Source: Cellvibrio sp. (lineage in GTDB: Bacteria > Pseudomonadota > Gammaproteobacteria > Pseudomonadales > Cellvibrionaceae). Taken from it: 64,000 nucleotides of DNA. The stretch is from assembly GCA_016712405.1 (NCBI GenBank), contig JADJRD010000014.1:930001-994000 (forward strand), read 5' to 3'. The translations under genes and the position numbers were made by a program. Every line of letters begins with the position of its first letter. Positions within the stretch are counted from its first letter, which is position 1. Shown here piece after piece: positions 51,829 to 61,399 of this stretch. Under the pieces are notes generated by a model. The model made no database searches and was not told the DNA's origin. It saw only the letters and a program-made list of their open reading frames with translations.

Positions 51829-53508
51829 ATGTCTTCTTATGTTTTAGGTTTGGATTATGGTACGGATTCTGTTCGTGCCTTGTTGGTCGATGCCCTGACG
51901 GGTAAAGAGGTGGCTTCCCAAGTGGTTTATTACCCACGTTGGAAAAAAGGATTGTTTTGTAATCCTGCCAAAGACCAGTTCCGTCAGCACCCTTTGGATT
52001 ATCTCGAAAGCCTTGAACAAGCCGTTCAAGGATGGTGGAAACAGTTACCGCAAGCTGCCAGTCAAGTTAAAGTCATCAGTTTTGATACTACAGGTTCAAC
52101 CCCCATTGCTGTGGATGCAGAAGGTGTTGCACTCTCATTGAAGCCGGAATTTGCAGAAAATCCTAATGCCATGTTTGTGTTGTGGAAAGATCACACCTCA
52201 GTCAAAGAAGCGCAGGAAATTACAGCAGCGGCTAATCAATCATCTGAAAATTATTTGAAATACGAAGGCGGAATTTATTCGTCTGAATGGTATTGGGCAA
52301 AAGCTTTGCATGTGATGCGTGAAGATAATTCGGTTGCCAAAGCGACTCATCTTTGGGTTGAGCATTGCGATTGGATGAGTGCTGTATTAACCGGTACGAC
52401 TCATCCTTCAAAATTACGAATGGGGCGTTGTGCGACTGGCCATAAATTAATGTGGCATAAAACTTGGGATGGTTATCCACCGAATGCATTTTTTGTTTCA
52501 ATCGATCCTTTATTAAACGGTTTACGCGATCGTTTACCTGCGGATACTTTTACGTCAGATCAAGTCTGCGGTTATCTCACCGCTGAATGGGCAAAAAAAT
52601 TAGGTTTGCCTGAATCAACTCCCGTCAGTTTTAGTGCTTTCGATTGTCATATGGGTGCAGTTGCAGCCAATGTAAAACCGGGTGTGTTGACAAAAATTAT
52701 GGGCACCTCCACTTGCGATATTACTGTCGCTTCTTATGCTGATGTAGGCAATAAATCCATTCGCGGAATTTGCGGGCAAGTGGATGGATCTGTCACACCT
52801 GGATTGGTGGGATTGGAAGCAGGGCAGTCAGCATTTGGTGATCTTTACGCTTGGTTTCGTAATTTAATTAATTGGCCGCTTGCTAATTTATTAAATGACT
52901 CGTCATTAATTGATGATGCAACCAAACAAAAGCTTGCAGAAGAAATTGAAAATAAAACATTAATTGCACTGAGTGAAGCTGCCAGCCAATTACAAATTGG
53001 CGAAGCAGGAATTACTGCACTGGATTGGGTCAATGGCCGACGTACACCGGATGCAGATCAAACAGTGGCTATGGCAATTACCGGATTAAAAATGGGTAGT
53101 CAGGCGCCGCAAATTTTTCGCGGTTTAGTCGAAGCTACAGCTTATGGTGCACGCGCCATTATCGAACGTTTTAAAGAAGAAGGCGTTGCAGTGAATTCTG
53201 TGGTTGCTATTGGTGGCATCTCCAAAAAATCGGATTTTGTGATGCAAACCTGTGCCGATGTTTGGAATTGTCCAATCGAGGTTTTGGAAAGCGAACAAAG
53301 TTGTGCATCAGGCGCGGCGATTTTTGCTGCAGGTGCGTGCGGTGTTTATCCAAACGTAGAAGCAGCGCAAAAAGTGATGGCGTCCAGTGTTTGTAAAATT
53401 TATCAGCCCAATGCAAAAGCCGCCGCTGCTTACGAAAAACTTTATCAGCAATATCGCATGCTGGGTGAATTTGTGAATGCAAACAAATCAAGTCACGGAG
53501 CGCTGTAA
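51829..53508 (+). CDS. araB: Ribulokinase
   Basis: 559 aa from ATG 51829; an in-frame ATG at 51790 would add a non-conserved tail. FGGY kinase motifs are clear: YVLGLDYGTDSVRALLVDA, VISFDTTGSTPIAVDAEG, MFVLWKDHTSVKEAQEI, KIMGTSTCDITVA, and the FGGY-type region EATAYGARAIIERFKEEGVA with VVAIGGISKKSDFVMQ. The enzyme phosphorylates L-ribulose to L-ribulose-5-phosphate. The stop shares one base with the araD start. Length fits AraB (about 560). Confidence 0.96.
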   Translation: MSSYVLGLDYGTDSVRALLVDALTGKEVASQVVYYPRWKKGLFCNPAKDQFRQHPLDYLESLEQAVQGWWKQLPQAASQVKVISFDTTGSTPIAVDAEGVALSLKPEFAENPNAMFVLWKDHTSVKEAQEITAAANQSSENYLKYEGGIYSSEWYWAKALHVMREDNSVAKATHLWVEHCDWMSAVLTGTTHPSKLRMGRCATGHKLMWHKTWDGYPPNAFFVSIDPLLNGLRDRLPADTFTSDQVCGYLTAEWAKKLGLPESTPVSFSAFDCHMGAVAANVKPGVLTKIMGTSTCDITVASYADVGNKSIRGICGQVDGSVTPGLVGLEAGQSAFGDLYAWFRNLINWPLANLLNDSSLIDDATKQKLAEEIENKTLIALSEAASQLQIGEAGITALDWVNGRRTPDADQTVAMAITGLKMGSQAPQIFRGLVEATAYGARAIIERFKEEGVAVNSVVAIGGISKKSDFVMQTCADVWNCPIEVLESEQSCASGAAIFAAGACGVYPNVEAAQKVMASSVCKIYQPNAKAAAAYEKLYQQYRMLGEFVNANKSSHGAL

Positions 53509-54200
53509 TGAGTTATCTCGAATTAAAGCGCGAAGTTTATGAAGCCAATATGGAATTGCAGCGAAAAAATCTGGTGGTTTACACTTGGGGAAATGTTTCA
53601 CAAATTGATCGCGCAAAAGGTGTCATTGCAATCAAGCCCAGTGGTGTTGCTTACGAAAAAATGTCACCGGATGACATAGTGATTGTAGATTTAAACAATC
53701 AAATTGTTGAAGGCAAGTTGCGTCCTTCGTCGGATACTAAAACCCATACACATTTGTATCGTCATTTTGACAAAATTGGTGGCGTAACTCATACCCACTC
53801 CACTTATGCAACTGCCTGGGCGCAAACACAACAAGCAATTCCCTGTTTTGGAACGACTCATGCCGATTACGCTTATGGCGAGATTCCTTGCACGGCGGTA
53901 ATGACAGATGAACAAGTTGAGCGAGATTACGAAGAAGAAACGGGTGTGCAAATCACCGATTGTTTTGCGCAGCGTAATCCAAGTGAAGTGCCAATGGTGA
54001 TTGTTGCCGGGCATGCGCCTTTTACTTGGGGGAAAAATGCAGCTGATGCGGTTTATCACGCAGTAATTTTGGAAGAAATAGCGCGCATGGCTTATCTCAC
54101 CAAAACATTGCAACCCAACACGCCACCATTAAAACAAACCTTGGTGGATAAACATTATTTACGTAAGCATGGCAAAAATGCCTATTACGGTCAGAAATAA
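53508..54200 (+). CDS. araD: L-ribulose-5-phosphate 4-epimerase
   Basis: 230 aa, the usual length. Class II aldolase motifs: LVVYTWGNVSQIDRAKGVIA, IKPSGVAYEKMSPDDIVIVD, the zinc-site HTHSTYATAWAQ with a third His in VIVAGHAPFTWG, and the ending DKHYLRKHGKNAYYGQ. It converts L-ribulose-5-phosphate to D-xylulose-5-phosphate. The start overlaps the araB stop by one base (TAATG). It is followed by a hairpin-containing spacer before araA. Confidence 0.96.
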   Translation: MSYLELKREVYEANMELQRKNLVVYTWGNVSQIDRAKGVIAIKPSGVAYEKMSPDDIVIVDLNNQIVEGKLRPSSDTKTHTHLYRHFDKIGGVTHTHSTYATAWAQTQQAIPCFGTTHADYAYGEIPCTAVMTDEQVERDYEEETGVQITDCFAQRNPSEVPMVIVAGHAPFTWGKNAADAVYHAVILEEIARMAYLTKTLQPNTPPLKQTLVDKHYLRKHGKNAYYGQK

Positions 54201-54223
54201 TTTGTTTGAAATGACATAGAAGT

Positions 54224-54243
54224 AGGGCGGGTCAAGACCCGCG
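54224..54243. repeat. Short palindrome between araD and araA
   Basis: GCGGGTC (54227-54233) and GACCCGC (54236-54242) are perfect complements two bases apart, so the folded loop would be CAAG and the paired stem about six bases. The GTAGGGCGGGTC-type motif is a known style of short dispersed repeat. It may alter the araD/araA ratio; no T run follows. Confidence 0.55.
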
Positions 54244-54303
54244 TGTGCGAAGTGAAATTTAAGTGAATAATCGTTAATTAAAATATTTATTGAGGAAACC
54301 CAA

Positions 54304-55806
54304 ATGAAAGTGTACGGCGATAAAGAAGTTTGGTTGGTGACAGGTTCACAACATTTGTATGGCCCTGGCGTACTTAACCAAGTCGCAGAAAATAGTCAGC
54401 TAATTGCTGCTGGATTAACTGCTTCAAATAACCTGTCAATCAAAATTGTTGCGCAAGATACGGTAAAAACACCCTCTGAAATTTTGGCCGTTTGTCAGGC
54501 AGCCAACAGCAACCCCAATTGTGTTGGATTAATTTTGTGGATGCACACCTTCTCGCCAGCGAAAATGTGGATCAGCGGATTACGCGTATTAAATAAACCT
54601 TATATGCATTTGCATACGCAATTTAATGCGGCTTTGCCTTTTGCTGAAATCAACATGCACTTTATGAATTTGAACCAAAGTGCACACGGCGACAGAGAGT
54701 TCGGTCATATTAGCACTCGTCTTCGTCATGATCGGAAAATCATTGTTGGGCATTGGGCAACTGATTCAGTGCAAAAACAAATTGATAGCTGGTGTCGTGT
54801 TGCTATGGGTTGGTATGAAAGCCAAAATTTGAAAGTAGCACGCTTCGGCGACAACATGCGTCAAGTATCGGTAACGGATGGCGATAAAGTCTCAGCACAA
54901 ATCCAGTTTGGTTTTGAAGTTCATGCTTATGGTTTGGGTGATCTACAAGAAGTTGTTGATGCGGTCACCGAAGAACAAGTTGCTGCACAAATTGAAATTT
55001 ACAAAAAAGAATATGATGTTGCCCCAATAGTATTAAGCGATGCGCATCAATTCCAAATGTTAAAAAATGAAGCCCGTCTTGAATTGGGTATGTATAAATT
55101 TTTAACAGAAGGTGGCTTCGGTGCTTTCACAAACTGTTTTGAAAATTTGACTGGCTTAACCAACTTACCCGGTTTGGCAACACAGCGATTAATGCAATTG
55201 GGCATTGGTTATGGCGGTGAAGGTGATTGGAAAACGGCTGCAATGGTTCGTATTGCCAAAGTCATGTCCAAAGGCCGTGCAGGTGGTTCATCTTTTATGG
55301 AAGATTACACTTATCACTTTGGTGCAGTGGATCAAGTATTGGGTGCGCACATGTTGGAAGTCTGCCCATCCATTGCTGCAGCGAAACCCAAACTCGAAGT
55401 GCATTTGCATACTATAGGCTGTCGCAATGATATCGCTCGTTTAATTTTCACTGGTAAAGCGGGCCCAGCGCTTTGTATTTCATTAATTGATATTGGAAAT
55501 CGCTTCCGCATGATTGTGAATGAAGTGGATACTGTCACTCCTCCACAAGAATTACCGAATTTGCCTGTTGCAAAAGCTTTATGGGAACCACGTCCTAATT
55601 TGGAAGTGGCCGCGGCGGCTTGGATTCATGCGGGTGGTGCACATCACAGTGCCTATACACAAGGCGTTACTGCAGATGAAATTGTTGATTTTGCAGAAAT
55701 GGCCGGTATTGAAACTTTGGTGATTGGCGAAGATACAAGTGTTCGTAATTTTAAAACAGAATTGCGACATAACGCTGCCTATTACCATCTTAAAGACGGC
55801 GTATAA
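54304..55806 (+). CDS. araA: L-arabinose isomerase
   Basis: 500 aa, as in E. coli. Motifs: [16 protein letters not shown] at the N-terminus, [40 protein letters not shown], the metal-site region [40 protein letters not shown], and [20 protein letters not shown]. It converts L-arabinose to L-ribulose. AGG-type ribosome-binding site lies upstream (TGAGGAAACCCAAATG). It completes the araB-araD-araA set; a terminator follows. Confidence 0.97.
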   Translation: MKVYGDKEVWLVTGSQHLYGPGVLNQVAENSQLIAAGLTASNNLSIKIVAQDTVKTPSEILAVCQAANSNPNCVGLILWMHTFSPAKMWISGLRVLNKPYMHLHTQFNAALPFAEINMHFMNLNQSAHGDREFGHISTRLRHDRKIIVGHWATDSVQKQIDSWCRVAMGWYESQNLKVARFGDNMRQVSVTDGDKVSAQIQFGFEVHAYGLGDLQEVVDAVTEEQVAAQIEIYKKEYDVAPIVLSDAHQFQMLKNEARLELGMYKFLTEGGFGAFTNCFENLTGLTNLPGLATQRLMQLGIGYGGEGDWKTAAMVRIAKVMSKGRAGGSSFMEDYTYHFGAVDQVLGAHMLEVCPSIAAAKPKLEVHLHTIGCRNDIARLIFTGKAGPALCISLIDIGNRFRMIVNEVDTVTPPQELPNLPVAKALWEPRPNLEVAAAAWIHAGGAHHSAYTQGVTADEIVDFAEMAGIETLVIGEDTSVRNFKTELRHNAAYYHLKDGV

Positions 55807-55840
55807 GTCCTATCCTTGAAAAGAGTTGTGCCAACATCGT

Positions 55841-55867
55841 CATCACAGGGAGTGTGATGTTTTTTTT
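55841..55867 (+). terminator. Rho-independent terminator after araA
   Basis: CATCACA (55841-55847) and TGTGATG (55853-55859), loop GGGAG, followed by eight T. It ends the araBDA message, so the symporter gene needs readthrough or its own promoter. Confidence 0.85.
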
Positions 55868-55918
55868 GTTCTTTTTTATTACTACCGTTACTCACAATAA
55901 TAATGACAGGTGATTCCT

Positions 55919-57550
55919 ATGATTCATTTTACTTCATTGGATTGGTACGTACTTCTGGGATTTATGTTGTTGCTCGTTGGTGTCGTCATAGCTTCCTTGC
56001 GTGGAAAAGAAAAAGATTCTGCCGATTATTTTCTAGCGGGTCGTAACGCTGGTTGGTTGGTGATTGGATCTTCTATTTTTGCCTCCAACATTGGCTCTGA
56101 ACATTTGGTGGGATTATCGGGTGCCGGATTTCAATCGGGCATGGCGATGGCGCATTGGGAATTGCAAGCTTGGATCATTTTATTATTGGGATGGATTTTT
56201 GTTCCTTTTTATTGGAGCAGCAAAGTCTACACCATGCCGGAATATCTTGAGCGTCGTTACTCATCCAGCTCGCGCACTTTTTTATCTTTTATTTCGCTAG
56301 TCAGTTATGTATTAACCAAAGTATCGGTGACAGTTTATGCCGGTGGTGTTGTGCTTAAAACTGTGCTGGGTATCGACAGTATTTGGGGAATAGATTTTTT
56401 CTGGATTGCTGCCATAGGTTTGGTTGTTGTCACGGGCATTTACACAGTCCTGGGCGGCATGAAAGCTATTATGTGGACATCGGTGTTACAAACACCGGTA
56501 TTAATTATTGGTTCACTTGTGATATTAGTTGTGGGTTTGGACAAAGTCGGTGGCTTTGCCGAGTTACAACGAATCAACGGCGAAAATATGCATTTGATTC
56601 GCCCTATGTCTGACCCCAGCTTTCCCTGGCCCGGCGTTATTTTTGGTTCTTTTATTATCGGCTTTTGGTATTGGTGTACAGATCAATACATAGTGCAACG
56701 TGTACTCTCCGCCAAAGGTATTCAAGCAGCAAGACGCGGAACTATTTTTGCCGGTTATCTAAAAATGCTGCCGGTATTTATCTTTTTATTCCCCGGTATG
56801 ATCGCCTTCGCTTTACATGCGCAAGGCAAAATTCAAATCGATTCTGCCGATCAGGCCTTTGCTGTTTTAGTTTCCGAACTTTTGCCTTCCGGGGTCAAAG
56901 GCATAGTGATCGCCGGTTTGTTAGCAGCATTGATGAGTTCATTGGCATCACTCTTTAATTCTTCCGCAACACTTTTCACTATAGATTTTTATAAAAAATT
57001 TAATCCCTCTGCCAGCGAAGAAAAATTATTAAGCATTGGTCGTAAAGCGACTATCACAGTTGTGGTGTTGGGTGTGGTGTGGATTCCGATCATGCAACTG
57101 GTGTCGGATGTTCTCTATGAATATTTGCAATTGGTGCAAGCACTGATCGCACCGGGAATCGCAGTAGTGTTTTTGCTGGGGGTATTTTCCAAGCGCATCA
57201 CTGCCACCGCTGCTATGACAGGTTTGGTTGTGGGTTTTGTATTGGGTATGTTGCGTTTGCTGTTAATGATTTTTGAAAAACACTTGCCTACCGAAGGTGT
57301 TTTAAATCAATTGGTGCATATGAATTGGTTATATTACTGCACTTATTTATTTTTAATCATTTTAGTCTTGGTGGTTGCAGTAAGCCTGTTTACCAAACCA
57401 CCAACTGACGAACAAATAAAAGGCCTTACCTATCATTCCATTACAGCTGAACAACGAATGGAAATAAAAGCCAGCATAGACAAGTGGGACATAATTAACA
57501 AAGTGATTTTAATAGGCATGACATCAGCGACTTATACGGTGTTTTGGTAA
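55919..57550 (+). CDS. Sodium/sugar symporter (SSS family)
   Basis: 543 aa from ATG 55919; a GTG at 55910 is in frame. About 14 helices. SSS motifs: ADYFLAGRNAGWLVIGSSIF, ASNIGSEHLVGLSGAGFQSG, GWIFVPFYWSSKVYTMPEYL, GGMKAIMWTSVLQTPVLIIG, and DQYIVQRVLSAKGIQAARRG. SglT-like sugar:Na+ symporters share this pattern. Placed behind araA, it is inferred to bring in arabinose or an arabino-oligosaccharide, as a low-cost second route beside the ABC importer. Confidence 0.92.
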   Translation: MIHFTSLDWYVLLGFMLLLVGVVIASLRGKEKDSADYFLAGRNAGWLVIGSSIFASNIGSEHLVGLSGAGFQSGMAMAHWELQAWIILLLGWIFVPFYWSSKVYTMPEYLERRYSSSSRTFLSFISLVSYVLTKVSVTVYAGGVVLKTVLGIDSIWGIDFFWIAAIGLVVVTGIYTVLGGMKAIMWTSVLQTPVLIIGSLVILVVGLDKVGGFAELQRINGENMHLIRPMSDPSFPWPGVIFGSFIIGFWYWCTDQYIVQRVLSAKGIQAARRGTIFAGYLKMLPVFIFLFPGMIAFALHAQGKIQIDSADQAFAVLVSELLPSGVKGIVIAGLLAALMSSLASLFNSSATLFTIDFYKKFNPSASEEKLLSIGRKATITVVVLGVVWIPIMQLVSDVLYEYLQLVQALIAPGIAVVFLLGVFSKRITATAAMTGLVVGFVLGMLRLLLMIFEKHLPTEGVLNQLVHMNWLYYCTYLFLIILVLVVAVSLFTKPPTDEQIKGLTYHSITAEQRMEIKASIDKWDIINKVILIGMTSATYTVFW

Positions 57551-57603
57551 TAATTTTCTACAGAATTCTAAAAAATACATTAGGTCAATACGAGGAATAA
57601 ACA

Positions 57604-58620
57604 ATGCGGAAACTATGGCTTATCAGTTGTTTGATGGGATTGCTCAGTACATCAGCGTTTGCAGACCACAAAATAAAACACTACAAAGATATAGTCTTCG
57701 CCAGCCCCAAAGGTTTTGATTTAACGCTGGATATTGCTGTCCCCGAAACTGAAACCAAAAATAAACCCGTGTTGGTTATTTTTCACGGCGGTGGTTTTTT
57801 ATTGAATAACAAATCCATCATGACTGATTTTGCCGATGCCATTGCGTCACGTACTGATATTATTACGGTTAATGCCAATTATCGTTTGTTGTCTGATTTG
57901 AATAACACCACCACTATTAATGAATCCATAGAAGATGCTATGGGCGCAGTGCTTTGGGTTAAAGACAATATCAAACAATATTCAGGCGATCCTGAAAAAC
58001 TAGCGATTACTGGCGACAGTGCCGGCGGCCATTTAACTGGAATGATTTTGCATGCCGGTCGCAATTTGGATGGCGATGGTTTTAATAAAAAACCTTTGGG
58101 TTTCAAACCGGTTTATTTACCCAAGGGTATGACGGCGGAACAAGTTGCTGCAAAAGACGGTTTGAAAGTGCAAGCGGCGTTGTTGAGTTACACAGGTTAT
58201 AACTTAATTGAGCGCGCCAAAAATAATTACGAAACAGCAAGCAACCCCGCTTGGGGTTGGGCCAAAGCCAAGCCGCGTGGTTTATTCGGCGACAAAATTA
58301 ATCATGTTGATAACCCTGAATATTATTTAGCTGCATCGTCTGACCAATACCCGGTTAAAGTCAGCGACTATCAATTACCGCCCCAATTCATTCATGTCGG
58401 CGAACTCGACAAAATTGCGACAGTTGCGCGCACCCAAATCTACATAGATCAATTAAAAGCATTAGGCCAAACCGATGTTGAATTTGTCGTCTATGCTGGT
58501 AAGGGTCACGGGTTTTTGGATTCAGGTTGTAATGACTATAACAAAGGTTGCTTTAAGGAAGTATCGGAACCCACAGTTACCGATATGATCAAGTTCCTGA
58601 ACAAAGTATTTTCACTTTAA
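57604..58620 (+). CDS. Secreted alpha/beta hydrolase (BD-FAE-like esterase)
   Basis: 338 aa, GAGG ahead of the ATG. Signal peptide (LWLISCLMGLLSTSAFA). Esterase motifs: VLVIFHGGGFLLNN (oxyanion HGGG), KLAITGDSAGGHLTGMILHA with nucleophile Ser139, a late Asp (HVGELDKIAT) and catalytic His in YAGKGHGFLDSG. The inserted region before the Asp (about 165-250) is longer than usual. Given the neighbours, a xylan-associated acetyl or feruloyl esterase is likely. Two cysteines near the His (SGCNDYNKGC) could form a disulfide. Confidence 0.88.
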   Translation: MRKLWLISCLMGLLSTSAFADHKIKHYKDIVFASPKGFDLTLDIAVPETETKNKPVLVIFHGGGFLLNNKSIMTDFADAIASRTDIITVNANYRLLSDLNNTTTINESIEDAMGAVLWVKDNIKQYSGDPEKLAITGDSAGGHLTGMILHAGRNLDGDGFNKKPLGFKPVYLPKGMTAEQVAAKDGLKVQAALLSYTGYNLIERAKNNYETASNPAWGWAKAKPRGLFGDKINHVDNPEYYLAASSDQYPVKVSDYQLPPQFIHVGELDKIATVARTQIYIDQLKALGQTDVEFVVYAGKGHGFLDSGCNDYNKGCFKEVSEPTVTDMIKFLNKVFSL

Positions 58621-58644
58621 TTTGCCAATTAAACGGATTCTTTT

Positions 58645-61281
58645 ATGAAAAAAACACTATTCACATCAGCAATAGCTAAGAGATCACTTCTTGGGATTTT
58701 ATTGACTTCGATAGTAGGTTTTGCCCAAGCCCAGCAACCTGCCTATCAAAATACCCAATTGAGTTTTGAAGATCGCGCCAAAGACTTGGTTAGCCGCATG
58801 ACCAACGAAGAAAAAATTCCACAATTGATTAACGACGCGCCCGCTATTCCACGTTTGGGTGTACGTGAATACAACTGGTGGAACGAAGGTTTGCATGGTG
58901 TAGCTGCTTTGGGTGAGGCTACAGTATTTCCGCAAGCAGTGGGCATGGCCGCCAGTTGGAATGATCAATTAATGTTTAACGTGGCGGATGTGATCAGCAC
59001 AGAATTTCGTGCAAAACATTTTGCTAATCAACAACGTTTTGGTGGATCAGATTGGTTTGCGGGTTTAACTGTGTGGTCACCCAACATTAATATTTTCCGC
59101 GATCCCCGTTGGGGGCGTGGGCAAGAAACTTATGGTGAAGATCCTCATTTAACATCACGTTTGGGCGTGGCTTTTGTAAAAGGTTTACAAGGTAATGATC
59201 CAAAATTTTTAAAAGTTGTGGCGACTCCCAAACACTACGCCGTACACAGTGGGCCAGAAGCGACTCGTCATAAGGATAACTACAATCCGAGTGTAAAAGA
59301 TTTGGAAGAAACTTATCTGCCTGCGTTTTATGCCACTATTACCGAAGGTAAAGCGCAATCCATTATGTGTGCTTACAATGCCATTGACGGTGCGCCTGCT
59401 TGCGCGAGTAATTTTTTATTAAAAGAAAAATTGCGCGATCAATGGGGCTTTAAGGGTTTTGTGGTGTCGGATTGCGGCGCAGTGTTTGATGTCTATGACA
59501 AAGATAATCATGCCTTTACCAAAATCCCAGAAGAGGCCACCAAAGCTGTATTCGAAGCGGGAATGGACAACATCTGTGGTGATGCCAAAGAGGCCGATCA
59601 TATTCGCAGTGCACTTGATAAAGGTCTGATTACAGAAGCATTAATTGATCAATCATTAATTCGTTTATTCACCGCGCGTATGCAATTGGGTCAGTTTGAT
59701 CCACGCACAAAAGTGTTTCCAAAAATTACCAGTCGGGATAACGACACAGATGCACATAGTCAATTGGCGCGTCGCATGGCGGAAGAATCCATAGTCTTGT
59801 TGAAAAATAAAAATGACTTTTTGCCTTTGTCTGCTGATATAAAAAATATCGCTGTAATTGGGCCTACTGCAGACAGTTTGCCCGCATTGGTCGGCAACTA
59901 TAACGGTACGCCGTCAAAACCTGTTACGCCATTAAAAGGCATGCGTGCACGGTTTGGTGAAAATGCGATTCACTATGCGCAAGGCACAGGCTTGATTGAT
60001 CCTGTACAAAATCTGCTGCCGGATAATGTCTTGTGTGTTGATAAAAAATGTCGTCAATCCGGTTTGACCGCAGAATATTTTGTCGACAACAGTTACAGCG
60101 GAAAACCTTTGCTAAAACGCGTTGATAAAAATGCAAAAGTGGTTTGGGAGCGTGAAGTTGCCAGCGGTGCAGTGCGTTGGACAGGTTTTATTAAAGCGCC
60201 TGAATCCGGCGAATACACTATGCGTTATGTGGCTGATGGTGGTTATCGCATTTGGATTAATGATCAGGTTGTTATTAATGCATGGAATGTGGATTGGCGT
60301 CCGGTAATTGCCAGCGGCAGTGTGAAGATGGAAGCCGGAAAAATTTATCCCATAAAAATTGAAGCTTTCCAACGTGGTGAACAAGGCGATGAACATTTGG
60401 TGTGGAGTTTGCCATCCAACCCCGGTGCAGATGCAGCCATTGAGATTGCAAAAAAATCTGATGTCATTGTTTATGTGGGCGGTATTACTGCGCAAGTTGA
60501 AGGCGAAGAAATGCCAGTACCCTTGCCCGGTTTTGTGGGTGGTGACCGCACTGATTTATCTTTACCTCGCGCGCAAACTGAATTGCTAAAGCGTCTTTAC
60601 GCAACTGGCAAGCCTGTGGTGATTGTTTTAACGAATGGCAGTGCGCTGGCAGTGAAACAAGAAGATCAAAACGCCACTGCAATACTCGAAGCTTGGTATC
60701 CGGGCGGGCAGGGTGGTGAAGCTGTGGCATCGGCGCTGGCAGGTGATATAAGTCCAGCTGGACGATTACCCGTCACTTTCTACAATTCTTTGGATGATCT
60801 ACCAGCTTTTGGTGATTATTCGATGCAGAATCGTACTTACAAATATTATAAAGGTGAGGTGTTATATCCATTTGGTTATGGGCTCTCATACACAAAATTT
60901 TCTTATAAAGATGCAAAAGTTTTACCCGCGCAATTTGCATCGGGAAAATTAAATTTGTCGGTGGCGGTGACTAACAGCGGAAAAATGGATTCTGATGAAG
61001 TCGTGCAGGTTTATTTGTCACGCAAAGATTTAGCCGGTTCACCGATTCGCAGTTTGATTGGTTTTAAACGCGTGCATATTGCAAAAGGCGCAACACAAAA
61101 GGTGAGTTTTGAATTAAGCGAGCGCGATCTGAGCAGCGTTGATGAAAACGGCAAGCGCGCTTTGTTTGCAGGTAAAGCAGATCTTTGGATTGGCGGCGGT
61201 CAACCCGAACAAAGATCCGGTTTGGTTCCCGCTGCCGGTGTTGCGACCAGTGTGACAATTAAAGCGAATAAAGATATTTGA
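58645..61281 (+). CDS. GH3 glycosidase with inserted PA14 domain
   Basis: 878 aa, signal peptide (LLGILLTSIVGFAQAQ). GH3 N-domain: LGVREYNWWNEGLHGVAALG, SPNINIFRDPRWGRGQETYG, VVATPKHYAVHSGPE, and nucleophile Asp276 in FVVSDCGAV. Second GH3 domain (from about 395; NIAVIGPTADSLPALVGNYN) contains a PA14 insertion (about 475-600; LTAEYFVDNSYSG, GYRIWINDQVVINAWNVDWR), then VIVLTNGSALAVK and the C-terminal fibronectin-like part (DEVVQVYLSRKDLAGSPIRS). This architecture is typical of beta-xylosidases, arabinosidases or glucosidases. Neighbours favour a xylosidase/arabinosidase. Confidence 0.93.
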   Translation: MKKTLFTSAIAKRSLLGILLTSIVGFAQAQQPAYQNTQLSFEDRAKDLVSRMTNEEKIPQLINDAPAIPRLGVREYNWWNEGLHGVAALGEATVFPQAVGMAASWNDQLMFNVADVISTEFRAKHFANQQRFGGSDWFAGLTVWSPNINIFRDPRWGRGQETYGEDPHLTSRLGVAFVKGLQGNDPKFLKVVATPKHYAVHSGPEATRHKDNYNPSVKDLEETYLPAFYATITEGKAQSIMCAYNAIDGAPACASNFLLKEKLRDQWGFKGFVVSDCGAVFDVYDKDNHAFTKIPEEATKAVFEAGMDNICGDAKEADHIRSALDKGLITEALIDQSLIRLFTARMQLGQFDPRTKVFPKITSRDNDTDAHSQLARRMAEESIVLLKNKNDFLPLSADIKNIAVIGPTADSLPALVGNYNGTPSKPVTPLKGMRARFGENAIHYAQGTGLIDPVQNLLPDNVLCVDKKCRQSGLTAEYFVDNSYSGKPLLKRVDKNAKVVWEREVASGAVRWTGFIKAPESGEYTMRYVADGGYRIWINDQVVINAWNVDWRPVIASGSVKMEAGKIYPIKIEAFQRGEQGDEHLVWSLPSNPGADAAIEIAKKSDVIVYVGGITAQVEGEEMPVPLPGFVGGDRTDLSLPRAQTELLKRLYATGKPVVIVLTNGSALAVKQEDQNATAILEAWYPGGQGGEAVASALAGDISPAGRLPVTFYNSLDDLPAFGDYSMQNRTYKYYKGEVLYPFGYGLSYTKFSYKDAKVLPAQFASGKLNLSVAVTNSGKMDSDEVVQVYLSRKDLAGSPIRSLIGFKRVHIAKGATQKVSFELSERDLSSVDENGKRALFAGKADLWIGGGQPEQRSGLVPAAGVATSVTIKANKDI

Positions 61282-61303
61282 TTTTGTTTTCAGGAGCAAA
61301 CTC

Positions 61304-61374
61304 GTAGGTTGGGGTGCAAACCCCAACATGGGATCTTGATTTAACATTGTGTTGGGGTTTGCACCCCAACCTAC
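61304..61374. repeat. Perfect 25-bp inverted repeat, 71 bp in all
   Basis: The left arm 61304-61328 (GTAGGTTGGGGTGCAAACCC onward) is a perfect complement of the right arm 61350-61374, separated by 21 bases. The GTTGGGGTGCAAACCCCAAC core is a common gammaproteobacterial dispersed repeat, from memory. It lies between the GH3 gene and the feruloyl-esterase gene and may also stop transcription. Confidence 0.85.
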
Positions 61375-61399
61375 ACAAAAATATAAAGAGGAATATTCA

